DNA of 64,000 nt, taken from positions 124,001-188,000 of the forward strand of contig DOTG01000026.1 of NCBI GenBank assembly GCA_003512955.1. Reading direction: 5' to 3'. The notes under the pieces are model-generated. The model did no database searches, was not told the DNA's origin, and saw only the letters and a program-made list of their open reading frames with translations. Every line of letters begins with the position of its first letter. The stretch's first letter is position 1. A program made the translations under genes and the position numbers. The stretch is from Marinilabiliales bacterium. Lineage in GTDB: Bacteria > Bacteroidota > Bacteroidia > Bacteroidales > SZUA-534. Shown piece by piece: positions 25,429 through 35,280 of this stretch.

Positions 25429-26850
25429 TTAAAAGAGGTTGCTGATGGATAGGTAATACTCATAAATGGCGCTTATAAATCCGGTCAGGAAAATGCCAGC
25501 CACACTAACGGCAATTCCAATGCGCATGTAAATATCTGATTTGAATGTAGGAATCGGGTTATCGTTTTTCTCAATAAACATAGCCCGTACCGGACGCAAA
25601 TAATAGTACAGTGAAATGGTAGCGTTCATTACAGCTACAAAGAGTAACCAGTAATACCCGTTGCTGGCAGCAGCACTAAACAGGAATAGTTTCCCAAAGA
25701 ATCCGGCCACGGGAGGAATTCCTGCCAATGAGAAAAGAGCCAACATCATGATAAGGCTCAAATTGGGATTGGTTTTGTACAACCCATTATAATCGGCCAT
25801 GTTTTCTTTCCCGGTTTTATCGGAAATAGCAGCCACCACACTAAAGGCTGCCAAATTGGTAAATACATAAACCAGAAGGAAAAAGATGACACTGCCAAAA
25901 CCTTGTTCGCCTTGCCCCAAAATACCAAGCAAGATAAATCCGGCCTGGGCAATGCTCGAAAAGGCCAAAAACCGTTTCATGTTTTCCTGACGCAATGCGA
26001 ACAGGTTACCCACGGTCATGGTGGTCACTGAAAGAACAACCAGCACCTGTGACCAGAAGGCTGAAACAGGAGCAAATACAGTATATAACACAAACGTGAA
26101 GATAAAAACGGCTGCCCCTTTAGAGACCACAGACAAAAATGATGTGACAGCAATTGGCGAACCTTCATAAACATCGGCTGTCCATAAGTGGAACGGAACC
26201 AATGATATTTTAAAACCCATTCCGGTAACAAAGAAAACCAACCCCAGGATCGGCAAAGGTTCAATTCGGAAAGCAGCTCTCACCTCTTCAAAATAGATAG
26301 AGCCGGTAGTCCCATAAATGAGCGATAATCCATAAAGCAAAACCGCGCTCGATAAAGCCGATGAAAGTATCAATTTTATACCCGCTTCGGCAGAATTTGA
26401 TTTATGCCGATCAAATGCGGCCATGGCTGCAATGGGAATGGTTGCCAGTTCAAGACCCAGGTATAACATCAGGAAATCGCCGGAGGAAATCATAAAATTC
26501 ATCCCAACCAGGGTGGAAATCATCAATATATAAAACTCCGAGGTTTTGTTCTGGTTTACCTTTTTCGAAACCCATCCATAGGATTGCAAAATGATGATGA
26601 CCGTGGCAATGTCTAAAATGGTTTTCATGGCTGAGCGTAGGGCATCGGTTTGGTACATGCCGCCAAATGCAGTTCCATTGACTGGGAAAAGAATTCCGGC
26701 AGCAGTAACAACAATCATTAAAAACAAGGCTAATGGAACAATTTTTTTCTTGCTTTTGTCATCGATAAATATTTCTGCCACAATCAATATTAAGGCCGTC
26801 AGGGTGAGCAACAGTTCGTGCCTTATCAATAATAAATCCTGCAATTTCAT
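25429..26850 (-). CDS. nuoN: NADH-quinone oxidoreductase subunit N
   Basis: A 473-residue polytopic protein with about 14 helices, one of the three antiporter-like proton-pumping subunits of complex I. The Mrp-type core includes 'MYLGLELATIPIAAMAAFDR' near 130-150, with the conserved Glu, and 'LVPFHLWTADVYEGSP' near 215. It is the last nuo gene of the operon, 24 bases behind nuoM. Confidence 0.95.
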   Translation of the reverse strand: MKLQDLLLIRHELLLTLTALILIVAEIFIDDKSKKKIVPLALFLMIVVTAAGILFPVNGTAFGGMYQTDALRSAMKTILDIATVIIILQSYGWVSKKVNQNKTSEFYILMISTLVGMNFMISSGDFLMLYLGLELATIPIAAMAAFDRHKSNSAEAGIKLILSSALSSAVLLYGLSLIYGTTGSIYFEEVRAAFRIEPLPILGLVFFVTGMGFKISLVPFHLWTADVYEGSPIAVTSFLSVVSKGAAVFIFTFVLYTVFAPVSAFWSQVLVVLSVTTMTVGNLFALRQENMKRFLAFSSIAQAGFILLGILGQGEQGFGSVIFFLLVYVFTNLAAFSVVAAISDKTGKENMADYNGLYKTNPNLSLIMMLALFSLAGIPPVAGFFGKLFLFSAAASNGYYWLLFVAVMNATISLYYYLRPVRAMFIEKNDNPIPTFKSDIYMRIGIAVSVAGIFLTGFISAIYEYYLSISNLF

Positions 26851-26874
26851 AATAATTTCTTCTATTTAGTGATA

Positions 26875-28374
26875 CTAAAGAACTGTTGACAATTTCAAGA
26901 CAATTGGATCTAAACTGTCATAAACAACCTGATACAACCAATTTGGGAAGAATCCAATTCCTGCCACAGCAATTAACAAGGTTAGGGTGCTGATCCGTTC
27001 GTACCATGTTGCATCTTTTAAATGCAAATAATGTTCGTTTTTAATAGGTCCTAACAACAAGATACCTACTACCCGCAAAATGTAAACGGCGGTTACCACA
27101 ATAGCTGAAATGGCCATGATGGTGGCAATCCGGTAAAACAAATCACCGTGTTGGAATGCTCCGATGAAGATGGTCATCTCGGCAACGAAACCGCTCAAGC
27201 CAGGTAAACCTAACGAAGCGAAACCGGCAATCATGTAAACCACACCAAGGAAAGGAACCACTTTCATCAAACCGCCCATCTCGTGAATCATCCGGGTATG
27301 TGTCCGGGAATAAATCATTCCGATCAGGGCAAAGAAGAGGGCAGTCATCAAACCATGCGAGATCATCTGTAGAATGGCACCGTCCATGGCTGTCTGGTTC
27401 ATCATGAGCAAACCAAAAATAACCAAACCGCAGTGGCTTACCGAGGAATAGGCATTGATGTATTTCAAATCTTTTTGCCAGATGGCACCAAATGCTCCAT
27501 AAATAACACTGGTACTGGTTAGGATGATAAATATCCAAGCCTGTTCATGAGCTGCCTGTGGCATCAGATACATAGCCACGCGGAAAATACCGTAACCCCC
27601 AAGCTTCATCAACACTCCGGCATGGAGCATGGAAACCGCGGTTGGTGCTGAGGCATGACCATCGGGTGACCAGGTATGGAATGGGAACAACGCACCCAAC
27701 ACCCCGAATCCCAAAAAGGCAAACGGGAAGAAAAACCGTTGGGCTGGTGAACTCATGGCACCTTGAGCCAATTGTAATAAATTGAAACTATGTGAACCAT
27801 CAGGTAGCACGGTGGTGTAATAAATACCAAACATGGCAACAATTAACAGTGCCGAACCTCCCATCAGCATCAACGTCAGTTTCATGGCCGAATATTCCTT
27901 TGGGCCGCTACCCCAGATGCCAATCAGCAAGTACATAGGGATTACCGCGATTTCGTAATAAAGGAACATGGTAAACAGGTCGATGGAAATAAAGAAACCA
28001 AACACTCCTGTGGCCAATAATATTAATGAAATAAAAAATTCTTTCTGAAGATATTCTACTTCCCATGAGGCAAAGATTCCGGCAAAAACAACGATTCCTG
28101 TTAAAAGAATCATGGCTACCGAAATGCCATCAACCCCGATGGTATAATGGATGTTCAACGTTTTAAACCACAAATGATCCGACATCATCACCATTTCATC
28201 CGTGACCCCGCTTTTGCGGATGGCTAAATAGGAAAACATCAGGAAAACGGCAGTTAGTAATTGCAAAAACATGCCTGTTGCCGAAACCCACCGGACAGCC
28301 TTCATGTTTTTGGCCATAACAATTCCCATTACCGTAAGAAGTGGGATGATGACTACTAAATTAAGTATATTCAT
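26875..28374 (-). CDS. nuoM: NADH-quinone oxidoreductase subunit M
   Basis: A 499-residue antiporter-like membrane subunit of complex I. Characteristic strings are 'LYYEIAVIPMYLLIGIWG' near 140 (with the essential Glu) and 'PFHTWSPDGHASAPTAVSML' near 235. It pumps protons across the inner membrane together with NuoL and NuoN. The gene lies 20 bases behind nuoL and 24 bases before nuoN. Confidence 0.96.
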   Translation of the reverse strand: MNILNLVVIIPLLTVMGIVMAKNMKAVRWVSATGMFLQLLTAVFLMFSYLAIRKSGVTDEMVMMSDHLWFKTLNIHYTIGVDGISVAMILLTGIVVFAGIFASWEVEYLQKEFFISLILLATGVFGFFISIDLFTMFLYYEIAVIPMYLLIGIWGSGPKEYSAMKLTLMLMGGSALLIVAMFGIYYTTVLPDGSHSFNLLQLAQGAMSSPAQRFFFPFAFLGFGVLGALFPFHTWSPDGHASAPTAVSMLHAGVLMKLGGYGIFRVAMYLMPQAAHEQAWIFIILTSTSVIYGAFGAIWQKDLKYINAYSSVSHCGLVIFGLLMMNQTAMDGAILQMISHGLMTALFFALIGMIYSRTHTRMIHEMGGLMKVVPFLGVVYMIAGFASLGLPGLSGFVAEMTIFIGAFQHGDLFYRIATIMAISAIVVTAVYILRVVGILLLGPIKNEHYLHLKDATWYERISTLTLLIAVAGIGFFPNWLYQVVYDSLDPIVLKLSTVL

Positions 28375-28394
28375 TGCTTGTACTGTTTTTCGGT

Positions 28395-30314
28395 TTATTG
28401 TAAGAAATAGATACCCAGTAATACCAGACCCAGCGCTCCGGCAATAAATACGGCAGCATATTGCTGTAATTGCCCCGATTGTAAACCTTTTATTTTATTC
28501 GAAGAAGTGGTCACAATAAAAGCAACTCCGTTCATGGTTCCATCTACAATATGCCTGTCGAACCAAGCTACTGGACGGGAAACCATATTGAAAAGAATTT
28601 TATGGGTCACGAAAAGATAAATTTCGTCGATATAGAATTTATGATAAACTGTGGTATAAAAAGTACCAAAAGCAGATGCCAGCTTATCGGGAATGGGGTT
28701 TTTCTTTTTATAAAGTACCCAGGCCAGTGCAATACCAGCCAGTCCAATCAAAACCGAAGGTATGGCAATATTCCAATGCAGGTGCAGGTGCATGGGGGTT
28801 TTATCGGGTGAAATCATGTGAGCAAATGGTAGGTAACCCGCGAAGATGGCTCCGAAAGCTAAAATCATTAACGGAATGGTCATCACCAATGGCGACTCGT
28901 GTGGGGTATGGTGGTAATGTTTGTCTTCGCCCCAAAATACATTAAAGTAAAGCCTGAACATGTAAAATGCAGTGATGCCTGCCACTAAAAATTCAATGGC
29001 AAATAATAATTTATTGTGTTCGAAGGCAGCCACCAGAATTTCATCTTTACTAAAGAATCCTGAAAGGAACGGGACTCCGGCAATTGTCAATGTTGCAATT
29101 AAAAAGGTAATGTGGGTAATAGGCATGTATTTGCGCAAACCGCCCATATCGTACATGTAATTGCTGTGCACCGCGTGGATAACCGAACCGGCGCCTAAAA
29201 ACAACAAGGCTTTAAACATAGCGTGGGTGAACAAATGGAACATGGAAGCCATATAACCGACTCCATGTTCGGCTCCATACCCTGAAACCCCTAGGGCTAG
29301 CATCATGTAACCAATTTGCGACAACGTGGAAAAGGCAAGTACCCGTTTAATATCGAATTGGGTAATGGCAATAATGGCAGCAAACAGCGATGTAAAGCCG
29401 CCTACATAACCTATAAGCTCTTGCACTCCGGGAGCATAAAAATGGTAAACCACGAACATCCGGGCTACCAAATACACCCCGGCAACAACCATGGTTGCGG
29501 CGTGAATCAATGCCGATACGGGTGTTGGGCCTTCCATGGCATCGGGTAACCAAATGTGTAACGGAAACATAGCTGATTTTCCGGCACCGCCTGCAAAAAT
29601 TAGAATCATGGCCCATGAAACTACCGAAACACCCATAAAGGTGATTCCGGTCATTGAAGCGACTGGAGTTGTTTCCGGGTTGGTTAATACCCCAAAATCA
29701 AAGGTCCCGGTATAAAACGATAAGATTAAAATTCCGATTAAAAACCCAAAATCTGCAAAGCGGGTAACGATAAACGCTTTTTTTGAAGCCGCAACTGCCG
29801 ATGGTTTTTCATAGTAGTACCCAATCAAAAGGAAGGAAGATACACCCACAAGCTCCCAGAAAATGTACATCTGGAAGATGTTGGTGGCTAACACCAAACC
29901 TAACATGGAAAAAGAGAAAAGTGATAAAAAAGAAAAGAAACGGGAAAAACCGCCATCACCTTTCATATAACCAATACTGTAAATATGGACCATGAATGAA
30001 ACGGTAGAAACCACTACCAGCATCATCACCGAGATGGGATCGAGCAAAATACCCATGCTGATTTTAAAGTTTCCCCAGAACTGGAGCCAGGTATAATTGT
30101 AAGGAATAATGGTTTGGAAAACCTCATCAATTTTGCCTACACCCCAAAAATATTGAATGGCTGTAGCATAAGACAAAAGTGTTACAATACCCAAACTAAC
30201 TGTTCCAATAACACCTGAAACAATGGGTTTAAATTTATGTCCCGTCAAGCCAATGAACAGAAACATCAAAAGTGGCAGGATGGGGATTAAAAATGTATAA
30301 CTGAATGTATTCAT
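28395..30314 (-). CDS. nuoL: NADH-quinone oxidoreductase subunit L
   Basis: A 639-residue protein, the longest antiporter-like subunit, with the long lateral C-terminal helix expected for NuoL. Key motifs: 'YIFWELVGVSSFLLIGYYYE' near 148-168 and 'MFPLHIWLPDAMEGPTPVSA' near 250. The C-terminus is hydrophobic and ends in the anchoring helix. It lies 23 bases behind nuoK. Confidence 0.96.
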   Translation of the reverse strand: MNTFSYTFLIPILPLLMFLFIGLTGHKFKPIVSGVIGTVSLGIVTLLSYATAIQYFWGVGKIDEVFQTIIPYNYTWLQFWGNFKISMGILLDPISVMMLVVVSTVSFMVHIYSIGYMKGDGGFSRFFSFLSLFSFSMLGLVLATNIFQMYIFWELVGVSSFLLIGYYYEKPSAVAASKKAFIVTRFADFGFLIGILILSFYTGTFDFGVLTNPETTPVASMTGITFMGVSVVSWAMILIFAGGAGKSAMFPLHIWLPDAMEGPTPVSALIHAATMVVAGVYLVARMFVVYHFYAPGVQELIGYVGGFTSLFAAIIAITQFDIKRVLAFSTLSQIGYMMLALGVSGYGAEHGVGYMASMFHLFTHAMFKALLFLGAGSVIHAVHSNYMYDMGGLRKYMPITHITFLIATLTIAGVPFLSGFFSKDEILVAAFEHNKLLFAIEFLVAGITAFYMFRLYFNVFWGEDKHYHHTPHESPLVMTIPLMILAFGAIFAGYLPFAHMISPDKTPMHLHLHWNIAIPSVLIGLAGIALAWVLYKKKNPIPDKLASAFGTFYTTVYHKFYIDEIYLFVTHKILFNMVSRPVAWFDRHIVDGTMNGVAFIVTTSSNKIKGLQSGQLQQYAAVFIAGALGLVLLGIYFLQ

Positions 30315-30337
30315 GACGTCGAATAATTTTTTAGCCG

Positions 30338-30655
30338 TTAATATTTCATTTCATCCACATGATCCACTTCAATGGAATTGAACTTGCGGTAAATATTTAT
30401 AATCAATGCTATGGCCACAGCAGCTTCGGCGGCGGCAATGGCAACAATAAACAAGGTAAAAAAGTGTCCTTGCATCTGGTCGGGATACAGGTAGCGGTTA
30501 AAAGCTACAAAGTTGATGTTTACCGAATTGAGCATCAATTCAACCGACATCAGGATGGTAATCAGATTGCGGCGGATGATAAACCCTGCAACCCCTGTAA
30601 AAAACATAAGGGTACTCACAATCAGAAAGTAATGCAATGGTATGGTATGTGACAT
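30338..30655 (-). CDS. nuoK: NADH-quinone oxidoreductase subunit K
   Basis: A 105-residue three-helix subunit of the complex I membrane arm. The second helix carries 'SVELMLNSVNINFVAF' with the conserved glutamate, and the third has 'AAAEAAVAIALIINIYR' with a second one; both belong to the proton path. It starts 6 bases behind nuoJ and 23 bases before nuoL. Confidence 0.95.
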   Translation of the reverse strand: MSHTIPLHYFLIVSTLMFFTGVAGFIIRRNLITILMSVELMLNSVNINFVAFNRYLYPDQMQGHFFTLFIVAIAAAEAAVAIALIINIYRKFNSIEVDHVDEMKY

Positions 30656-30661
30656 ATTCGT

Positions 30662-31189
30662 TTATTTTGATTCGGTTTCTGTTACATCTTCTTTGCGGGC
30701 AACCACAATGGCACCGATTAAAGCGGCGAGCAGCAAAATACTAATCACCTCAAAAGGCAAAGCGTATCCATTATGCTCCGTACTTACCAATTGTTTACCA
30801 ATAGCGTTCACATCCACCGGAATGGCTTCTGTGGCTTTAGTACCAAAGTCGAAACTTAATAAGGTGCTGATGGCCAAGGCGGAACCCAAAACGGCAACAC
30901 CAATCCCGGCAATCAGGTTGCCGAGCGCTGGTTTATCAAAACGGTGGTTGATGTGGTGGGTCAACAAAATGGAGAAAATGATAAGCACTACGATGCCTCC
31001 TGCATACAAAGCCACCTGTACCCCGGCTAAAAACTCATAGTTGAGCCAGAAATAGAGCCCGGCTGTTGAAAGCAGCACAAAAAGCAAAAAGGTAGCAGCC
31101 CTTAAAATCCGCCTGCTGGCAATGGTGAGTATCGAAAACACCATAATCATGACGGCGAACAACGTAAACATTATTTGTTCTAAACTCAT
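30662..31189 (-). CDS. nuoJ: NADH-quinone oxidoreductase subunit J
   Basis: A 175-residue membrane subunit with five predicted helices. The third-helix region reads 'EFLAGVQVALYAGGIVVLII', containing the pi-bulge tyrosine and glycine segment typical of NuoJ. Its start overlaps the nuoI stop by four bases (ATGA), a sign of coupled translation. Confidence 0.94.
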   Translation of the reverse strand: MSLEQIMFTLFAVMIMVFSILTIASRRILRAATFLLFVLLSTAGLYFWLNYEFLAGVQVALYAGGIVVLIIFSILLTHHINHRFDKPALGNLIAGIGVAVLGSALAISTLLSFDFGTKATEAIPVDVNAIGKQLVSTEHNGYALPFEVISILLLAALIGAIVVARKEDVTETESK

Positions 31190-31668
31190 TCTTTTACATC
31201 TTTTTTAAGTGAGGAACCTGGTTTGTTTAATACTTTGGTCAGTTTCTGACGGTCGAATACCGCGTGCTCAAAAGTCTGTCCAAAAGCCAATGCATCCGAG
31301 GGACATGTTTTTACACATAATCCGCAAAATGTGCACATGGAAAGGTGGTAGATGTGTTTATCTATTACCCTCACCGATTTTCCTTCGGGAGTTGTTTCTT
31401 TCCGGGTCAATATTTGAATGGAACCATTGGGGCAATTGTTTTCACAGATGCCGCAACCGGTACATCGGTGATTGTTGTTTTTGTCGTGTGGCATTACCAC
31501 TTCCCCCTTAAACTGGTCGAACATTTTCAAAGTCGCCCTGTTTTCGGGATACTTTTGGGTGATGATTTCGCGGGGCCTGAAAAAATAGCCACTGGTAACC
31601 CGCATCCCTTTTAAAAGGGTACCGATTCCATGGCCTATTTCCGAAAAATAATTGAAAAATGCGTTCAT
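31186..31668 (-). CDS. nuoI: NADH-quinone oxidoreductase subunit I (two [4Fe-4S])
   Basis: A 160-residue ferredoxin-like subunit with two [4Fe-4S] motifs: Cys69/72/75/79 (CTGCGICENNCP) and Cys112/115/118/122 (CTFCGLCVKTCP). It passes electrons towards NuoB. Since NuoE/F/G are absent from the operon, electrons must enter NuoI from a donor that is not encoded here. It overlaps nuoJ by four bases. Confidence 0.96.
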   Translation of the reverse strand: MNAFFNYFSEIGHGIGTLLKGMRVTSGYFFRPREIITQKYPENRATLKMFDQFKGEVVMPHDKNNNHRCTGCGICENNCPNGSIQILTRKETTPEGKSVRVIDKHIYHLSMCTFCGLCVKTCPSDALAFGQTFEHAVFDRQKLTKVLNKPGSSLKKDVKE

Positions 31669-31675
31669 AAGTCTC

Positions 31676-32764
31676 TTAAAAATGCCATCCCATTAAAACC
31701 AGGAAGGCTATTAATACAATATTCACTAAATTGATGGGCAACAGATATTTCCATTCCAGTGTCAGTAACTGGTCAATCCGCAAACGGGGGAACGTCCATT
31801 TGAAAAGCATGATAATGTAGATAACCACAAAAGTTTTTCCGAAGAACCACACAATGGGTGGAACAAAATCCATGATGCGGTTAAATGTCTCAAAGTTTCC
31901 AAAATGGAGTGGCATCCAACCTCCTAAAAACACAGTTGTGGCCAAGGCAGCTGCCAAAAACATGTTCATATATTCGGCCAAAAAGAAAAAGGCAAAGCGG
32001 ATGCCGGTATATTCGGTATGGAACCCGGCAGTCAATTCCGATTCAGCCTCGGCCAGGTCAAACGGCCCGCGGTTGGTTTCAGCGGTGGCTGCAATCAGGA
32101 AAATCACAAAAGCAATAAATGCCGGAATGTGTCCCTTAAAAATCCACCAGCCGTTGGCCTGGCTTTCTACAATTACCGAAAGCTGCATGGAACCGGCAAA
32201 GATGATGATGGCCAAAAGCGACAACCCTACCGAAAGTTCGTAACTGATGATTTGCGCACCACTGCGCATGGCCCCCAATAATGAATACTTGCTGTTGCTC
32301 GACCACCCGGCCAATAAAATCCCAACTACCCCTAACGAGGTTACTGCAATAATATAAAACAATCCAATGTTGAAATCTAATGCTTGTAACCCTTTGGCAT
32401 AAGGCAATGCACCAATAGCCATGAGTGAAGCAATGATTACCACAAACGGAGCCAGGTTGAATAAGAACTTGTCGGCATTTTTTACTACAAAAAGTTCCTT
32501 AAACAGCAACTTTATTAAGTCGGCAATAGTTTGAAAAATCCCCTGAGGGCCTACCCGGTTTGGTCCCAAACGGTTCTGGATGAAGGCACAGACCCGGCGT
32601 TCCAAATACACCAGGAACAATCCAAGAACGGCATAAAAAAGTAAGAATATCAAACCCACGATGGCCAATTCGGTAATAAAAACCCATGTTGGCGACATCA
32701 CCCCCGTAAGGAGTTCATGGATAGATTGGGTAAAGGAACTGAAATCGTATATACTAAACTTCAT
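31676..32764 (-). CDS. nuoH: NADH-quinone oxidoreductase subunit H
   Basis: A 362-residue polytopic protein forming the junction of the two complex I arms and part of the quinone site. It has 'YLERRVCAFIQNRLGPNRVG' near 60-80 and 'AETNRGPFDLAEAESELTAG' near 220, both highly conserved in NuoH. The frame opens with TTG at 32785 inside nuoD; the ATG at 32764, ten bases past the nuoD stop, is the better start. Confidence 0.95.
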   Translation of the reverse strand: MKFSIYDFSSFTQSIHELLTGVMSPTWVFITELAIVGLIFLLFYAVLGLFLVYLERRVCAFIQNRLGPNRVGPQGIFQTIADLIKLLFKELFVVKNADKFLFNLAPFVVIIASLMAIGALPYAKGLQALDFNIGLFYIIAVTSLGVVGILLAGWSSNSKYSLLGAMRSGAQIISYELSVGLSLLAIIIFAGSMQLSVIVESQANGWWIFKGHIPAFIAFVIFLIAATAETNRGPFDLAEAESELTAGFHTEYTGIRFAFFFLAEYMNMFLAAALATTVFLGGWMPLHFGNFETFNRIMDFVPPIVWFFGKTFVVIYIIMLFKWTFPRLRIDQLLTLEWKYLLPINLVNIVLIAFLVLMGWHF

Positions 32765-32774
32765 AAGATGAATA

Positions 32775-33896
32775 TTAACGGTCAATATCAGGAATTACTA
32801 AGTCGAGCGAACCGCTGATGGCTACCAAGTCGGCAATTTTATGCCCCCGCGCCAATTTGTCGATGACAAACAGGTTGCTAAAGTTCGGTGTACGGAAATG
32901 AATCCGTTCGGGATATTTGTCGCCTGTACTTACCACATATACGCCCAACTCCCCACGGGCAGTTTCCACCCGTTGGTAATATTCGCCTTCAGGCAATTTA
33001 ATAATGGGCTTCATTTTCACGGTGTAGTCGCCATCAGGAATTTGATCGACGAGTTGCTCCAAAATCCGCAGCGATTCCCACATTTCATCGATGCGCACCC
33101 GGTAGCGGGCATAGGTATCGCCTTCGGTATAAAGTATCTCTTTAAAATCAACCCTGTCGTAAGCACTGTAAGGTTCGTGCTTGCGTACATCGCATGAAAA
33201 GCCCGAACCTCGGCCCGATGGACCGGTAATTCCAAAGGCAATAGCCTCTTCGCGGGTCAATAAACCGATGTTTTTGGAACGTTCCATAAATATGATGTTA
33301 CCGGTTAACAGTTGATCATATTCCGGGAGTTTTTTACGGAAATAGGGAATAAATTCTTTGATGCGGCTTTTAAAGTTAGGATGCACATCGTTCATCAAGC
33401 CCCCGGGGCAGATGTAACTGTGCAGCAGCCGTGAACCGAAGCTTTCTTCAAAAATGTCGAGGATTCTTTCGCGGTCGCGGAGCCCATAAAAAAAGGTGGT
33501 CAGCGCACCTAAGTCCATTCCGAATGCTGCCCACCACAATTCATGTGATTGCAAGCGACTCAACTCCGACAAAATGGTGCGGATTACTTTCACCCGTTCG
33601 GGGACTTCAATGCCCAACGCTTTTTCTACCAAAAGGCTCATGGCCTCATTATTTTGGTGTGCCGAAAGGTAATCCATCCGGTCAGTCAAGTGAATGATTT
33701 GCTGATAGGTATTGGCCTCGCTCATTTTCTCGATGCCCCGGTGGATGTATCCGCAATGAGGAATCACCTGATCTACAATTTCGCCTCGAAGGTCGAGTTC
33801 AAAACGCAACACCCCATGGGTGGATGGGTGCTGAGGACCCATATTTATCCTTAAATGTTCATTCTCGCCGAGAATAACTTCTGATTTTTCTACCAT
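32775..33896 (-). CDS. nuoD: NADH-quinone oxidoreductase subunit D
   Basis: A 373-residue 49-kDa-type subunit of the peripheral arm, related to [NiFe] hydrogenase large subunits. It shows 'MGPQHPSTHGVLRFELDL' near the start and 'GCGYIHRGIEKM'-like text (reads HCGYIHRGIEKM). The C-terminal 'ISGSLDLVIPDIDR' is typical. It helps form the quinone chamber with NuoB. It is separate from nuoC, not fused as in E. coli. Confidence 0.95.
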   Translation of the reverse strand: MVEKSEVILGENEHLRINMGPQHPSTHGVLRFELDLRGEIVDQVIPHCGYIHRGIEKMSEANTYQQIIHLTDRMDYLSAHQNNEAMSLLVEKALGIEVPERVKVIRTILSELSRLQSHELWWAAFGMDLGALTTFFYGLRDRERILDIFEESFGSRLLHSYICPGGLMNDVHPNFKSRIKEFIPYFRKKLPEYDQLLTGNIIFMERSKNIGLLTREEAIAFGITGPSGRGSGFSCDVRKHEPYSAYDRVDFKEILYTEGDTYARYRVRIDEMWESLRILEQLVDQIPDGDYTVKMKPIIKLPEGEYYQRVETARGELGVYVVSTGDKYPERIHFRTPNFSNLFVIDKLARGHKIADLVAISGSLDLVIPDIDR

Positions 33897-33905
33897 ACAA
33901 ATAGG

Positions 33906-34367
33906 TTATTTTTCAACGATGTTTATTGGGTCAACAAAATCTTTTCGCAACGGAAATCCCTGAAAGTCTTCCTCCAAAAATAACCTGCGCAGATCGGGGT
34001 GATTGGTAAACCGGATGCCCAAGAGATCATAAGCTTCACGTTCGAAGGGATTGGCAGCAGGCCAAATATCCGAAACCGAAGCAAATTCAGGGTTTTGCCT
34101 ATCAGTGGTTACCACCTTTACAACCAACGTGTGTTTTAACAGTGTGGAGCGTAAATGGTAAACCATCCGTAACTCATTTTTAGAATCCACTCCAGTCAGG
34201 TTGAAAAGAAAGTCGAACTTTGTTTCGGGATTTTCTTTTAAAAGTTGGGCAGTTTGATGTAATCCGTCGGCCGGAATTACTACCTCAACAAACTGGGTAT
34301 TTTGATTGAAAACAGCCCGAGGAATTAACCTCCCGATGGTTTGCTGTAGTTGAGTATTGTCCATCAT
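33906..34367 (-). CDS. nuoC: NADH-quinone oxidoreductase subunit C
   Basis: A 153-residue 30-kDa-type subunit. The C-terminal 'NPFEREAYDLLGIRFTNHPD' and the ending 'GFPLRKDFV' are the family signature. The frame can be extended to a TTG at 34382 that overlaps nuoB, but the paired ATG codons at 34367/34364 are more likely the start. It lies 9 bases before nuoD. Confidence 0.93.
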   Translation of the reverse strand: MMDNTQLQQTIGRLIPRAVFNQNTQFVEVVIPADGLHQTAQLLKENPETKFDFLFNLTGVDSKNELRMVYHLRSTLLKHTLVVKVVTTDRQNPEFASVSDIWPAANPFEREAYDLLGIRFTNHPDLRRLFLEEDFQGFPLRKDFVDPINIVEK

Positions 34368-34378
34368 AAATATAGTTT

Positions 34379-34939
34379 TCAAATAAAGTTTTCGCTGGAT
34401 TGTTTGCGGTTCTCCTTGCTCTCGGCTTTAATCTTCCGTTGCAGTTGCATCACACCATAAAGCAAAGCTTCGGGGCGGGGCGGGCATCCCGGAACATACA
34501 CATCCACCGGGATCACGTGGTCAACGCCACGGACGACCGAATAGGTGTTGGCATAAAAAGGCCCCCCCGAAATGGCACAAGCTCCCATAGCAATTACGTA
34601 TTTGGGATCGGCCATTTGATCGTACAACCTTTTTAAAACAGGAGCCATTTTGTGTACAATAGTCCCGGCCACAACAATAACATCGGCCTGCCGAGGTGTC
34701 GCCCGGTAAACCTCGATGCCAAAACGCGAAAAATCATGGCGGGGCGCTCCGGCGGCCATCATCTCAATCCCGCAGCAGCTGGTGGCAAATGTTAAGGGCC
34801 AAATGGAATTGGAACGTCCCCAGTTGATGATGTTATCGACACTGGTAAGCAAAATATTGCCTCCCGATTTTTTGAAGATTTCTAACGAATCGTTGTCGTT
34901 GAAATCTTCATATTTCATTGATTTGATATCTATACCCAT
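34379..34939 (-). CDS. nuoB: NADH-quinone oxidoreductase subunit B ([4Fe-4S] N2)
   Basis: A 186-residue subunit that carries cluster N2, the electron donor to quinone. The cysteine motifs are visible: FATSCCGIEMM with the tandem cysteines, GACAISGG and VPGCPPRPEAL. It overlaps nuoA by ten bases at its start. The C-terminal tail is charged and longer than in some homologues. Confidence 0.96.
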   Translation of the reverse strand: MGIDIKSMKYEDFNDNDSLEIFKKSGGNILLTSVDNIINWGRSNSIWPLTFATSCCGIEMMAAGAPRHDFSRFGIEVYRATPRQADVIVVAGTIVHKMAPVLKRLYDQMADPKYVIAMGACAISGGPFYANTYSVVRGVDHVIPVDVYVPGCPPRPEALLYGVMQLQRKIKAESKENRKQSSENFI

Positions 34940-35280
34940 TTAAGTGCTTTTTTCTTCCAGGCATAAGCCAAACCCAGACCAAGTATGACAAAAAAGATGA
35001 CTATCTCGATAAATGCGGACATCCCAACCTCTTTCATTACGGCTCCCCAGGGGTAGATGAAGACAATCTCCACATCGAACACCAGGTAAACAATGGCAAA
35101 AAGGTAATATCCGACATTAAACTGGGTCCAGGCTCCATCTTTAACCGGGATACCACATTCATAGGGTTGGAATTTAGCTGCATTCCATGATTTTGGGGCT
35201 GCAAAGGTGGAAAATACCACCGCGCCGCCAACCAGCACCAGTCCTAAAATAAAAAAGAGAATTAACGATTCGCTGCTCAT
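34930..35280 (-). CDS. nuoA: NADH-quinone oxidoreductase subunit A
   Basis: A 116-residue three-helix subunit, first gene of the nuo operon. The family motifs 'YECGIPVKDGAW' and 'FDVEIVFIYPWG' are present. The promoter of the whole operon should lie in the 367 bases upstream (35281-35647), which include a 10-bp inverted repeat. Confidence 0.95.
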   Translation of the reverse strand: MSSESLILFFILGLVLVGGAVVFSTFAAPKSWNAAKFQPYECGIPVKDGAWTQFNVGYYLFAIVYLVFDVEIVFIYPWGAVMKEVGMSAFIEIVIFFVILGLGLAYAWKKKALKWV

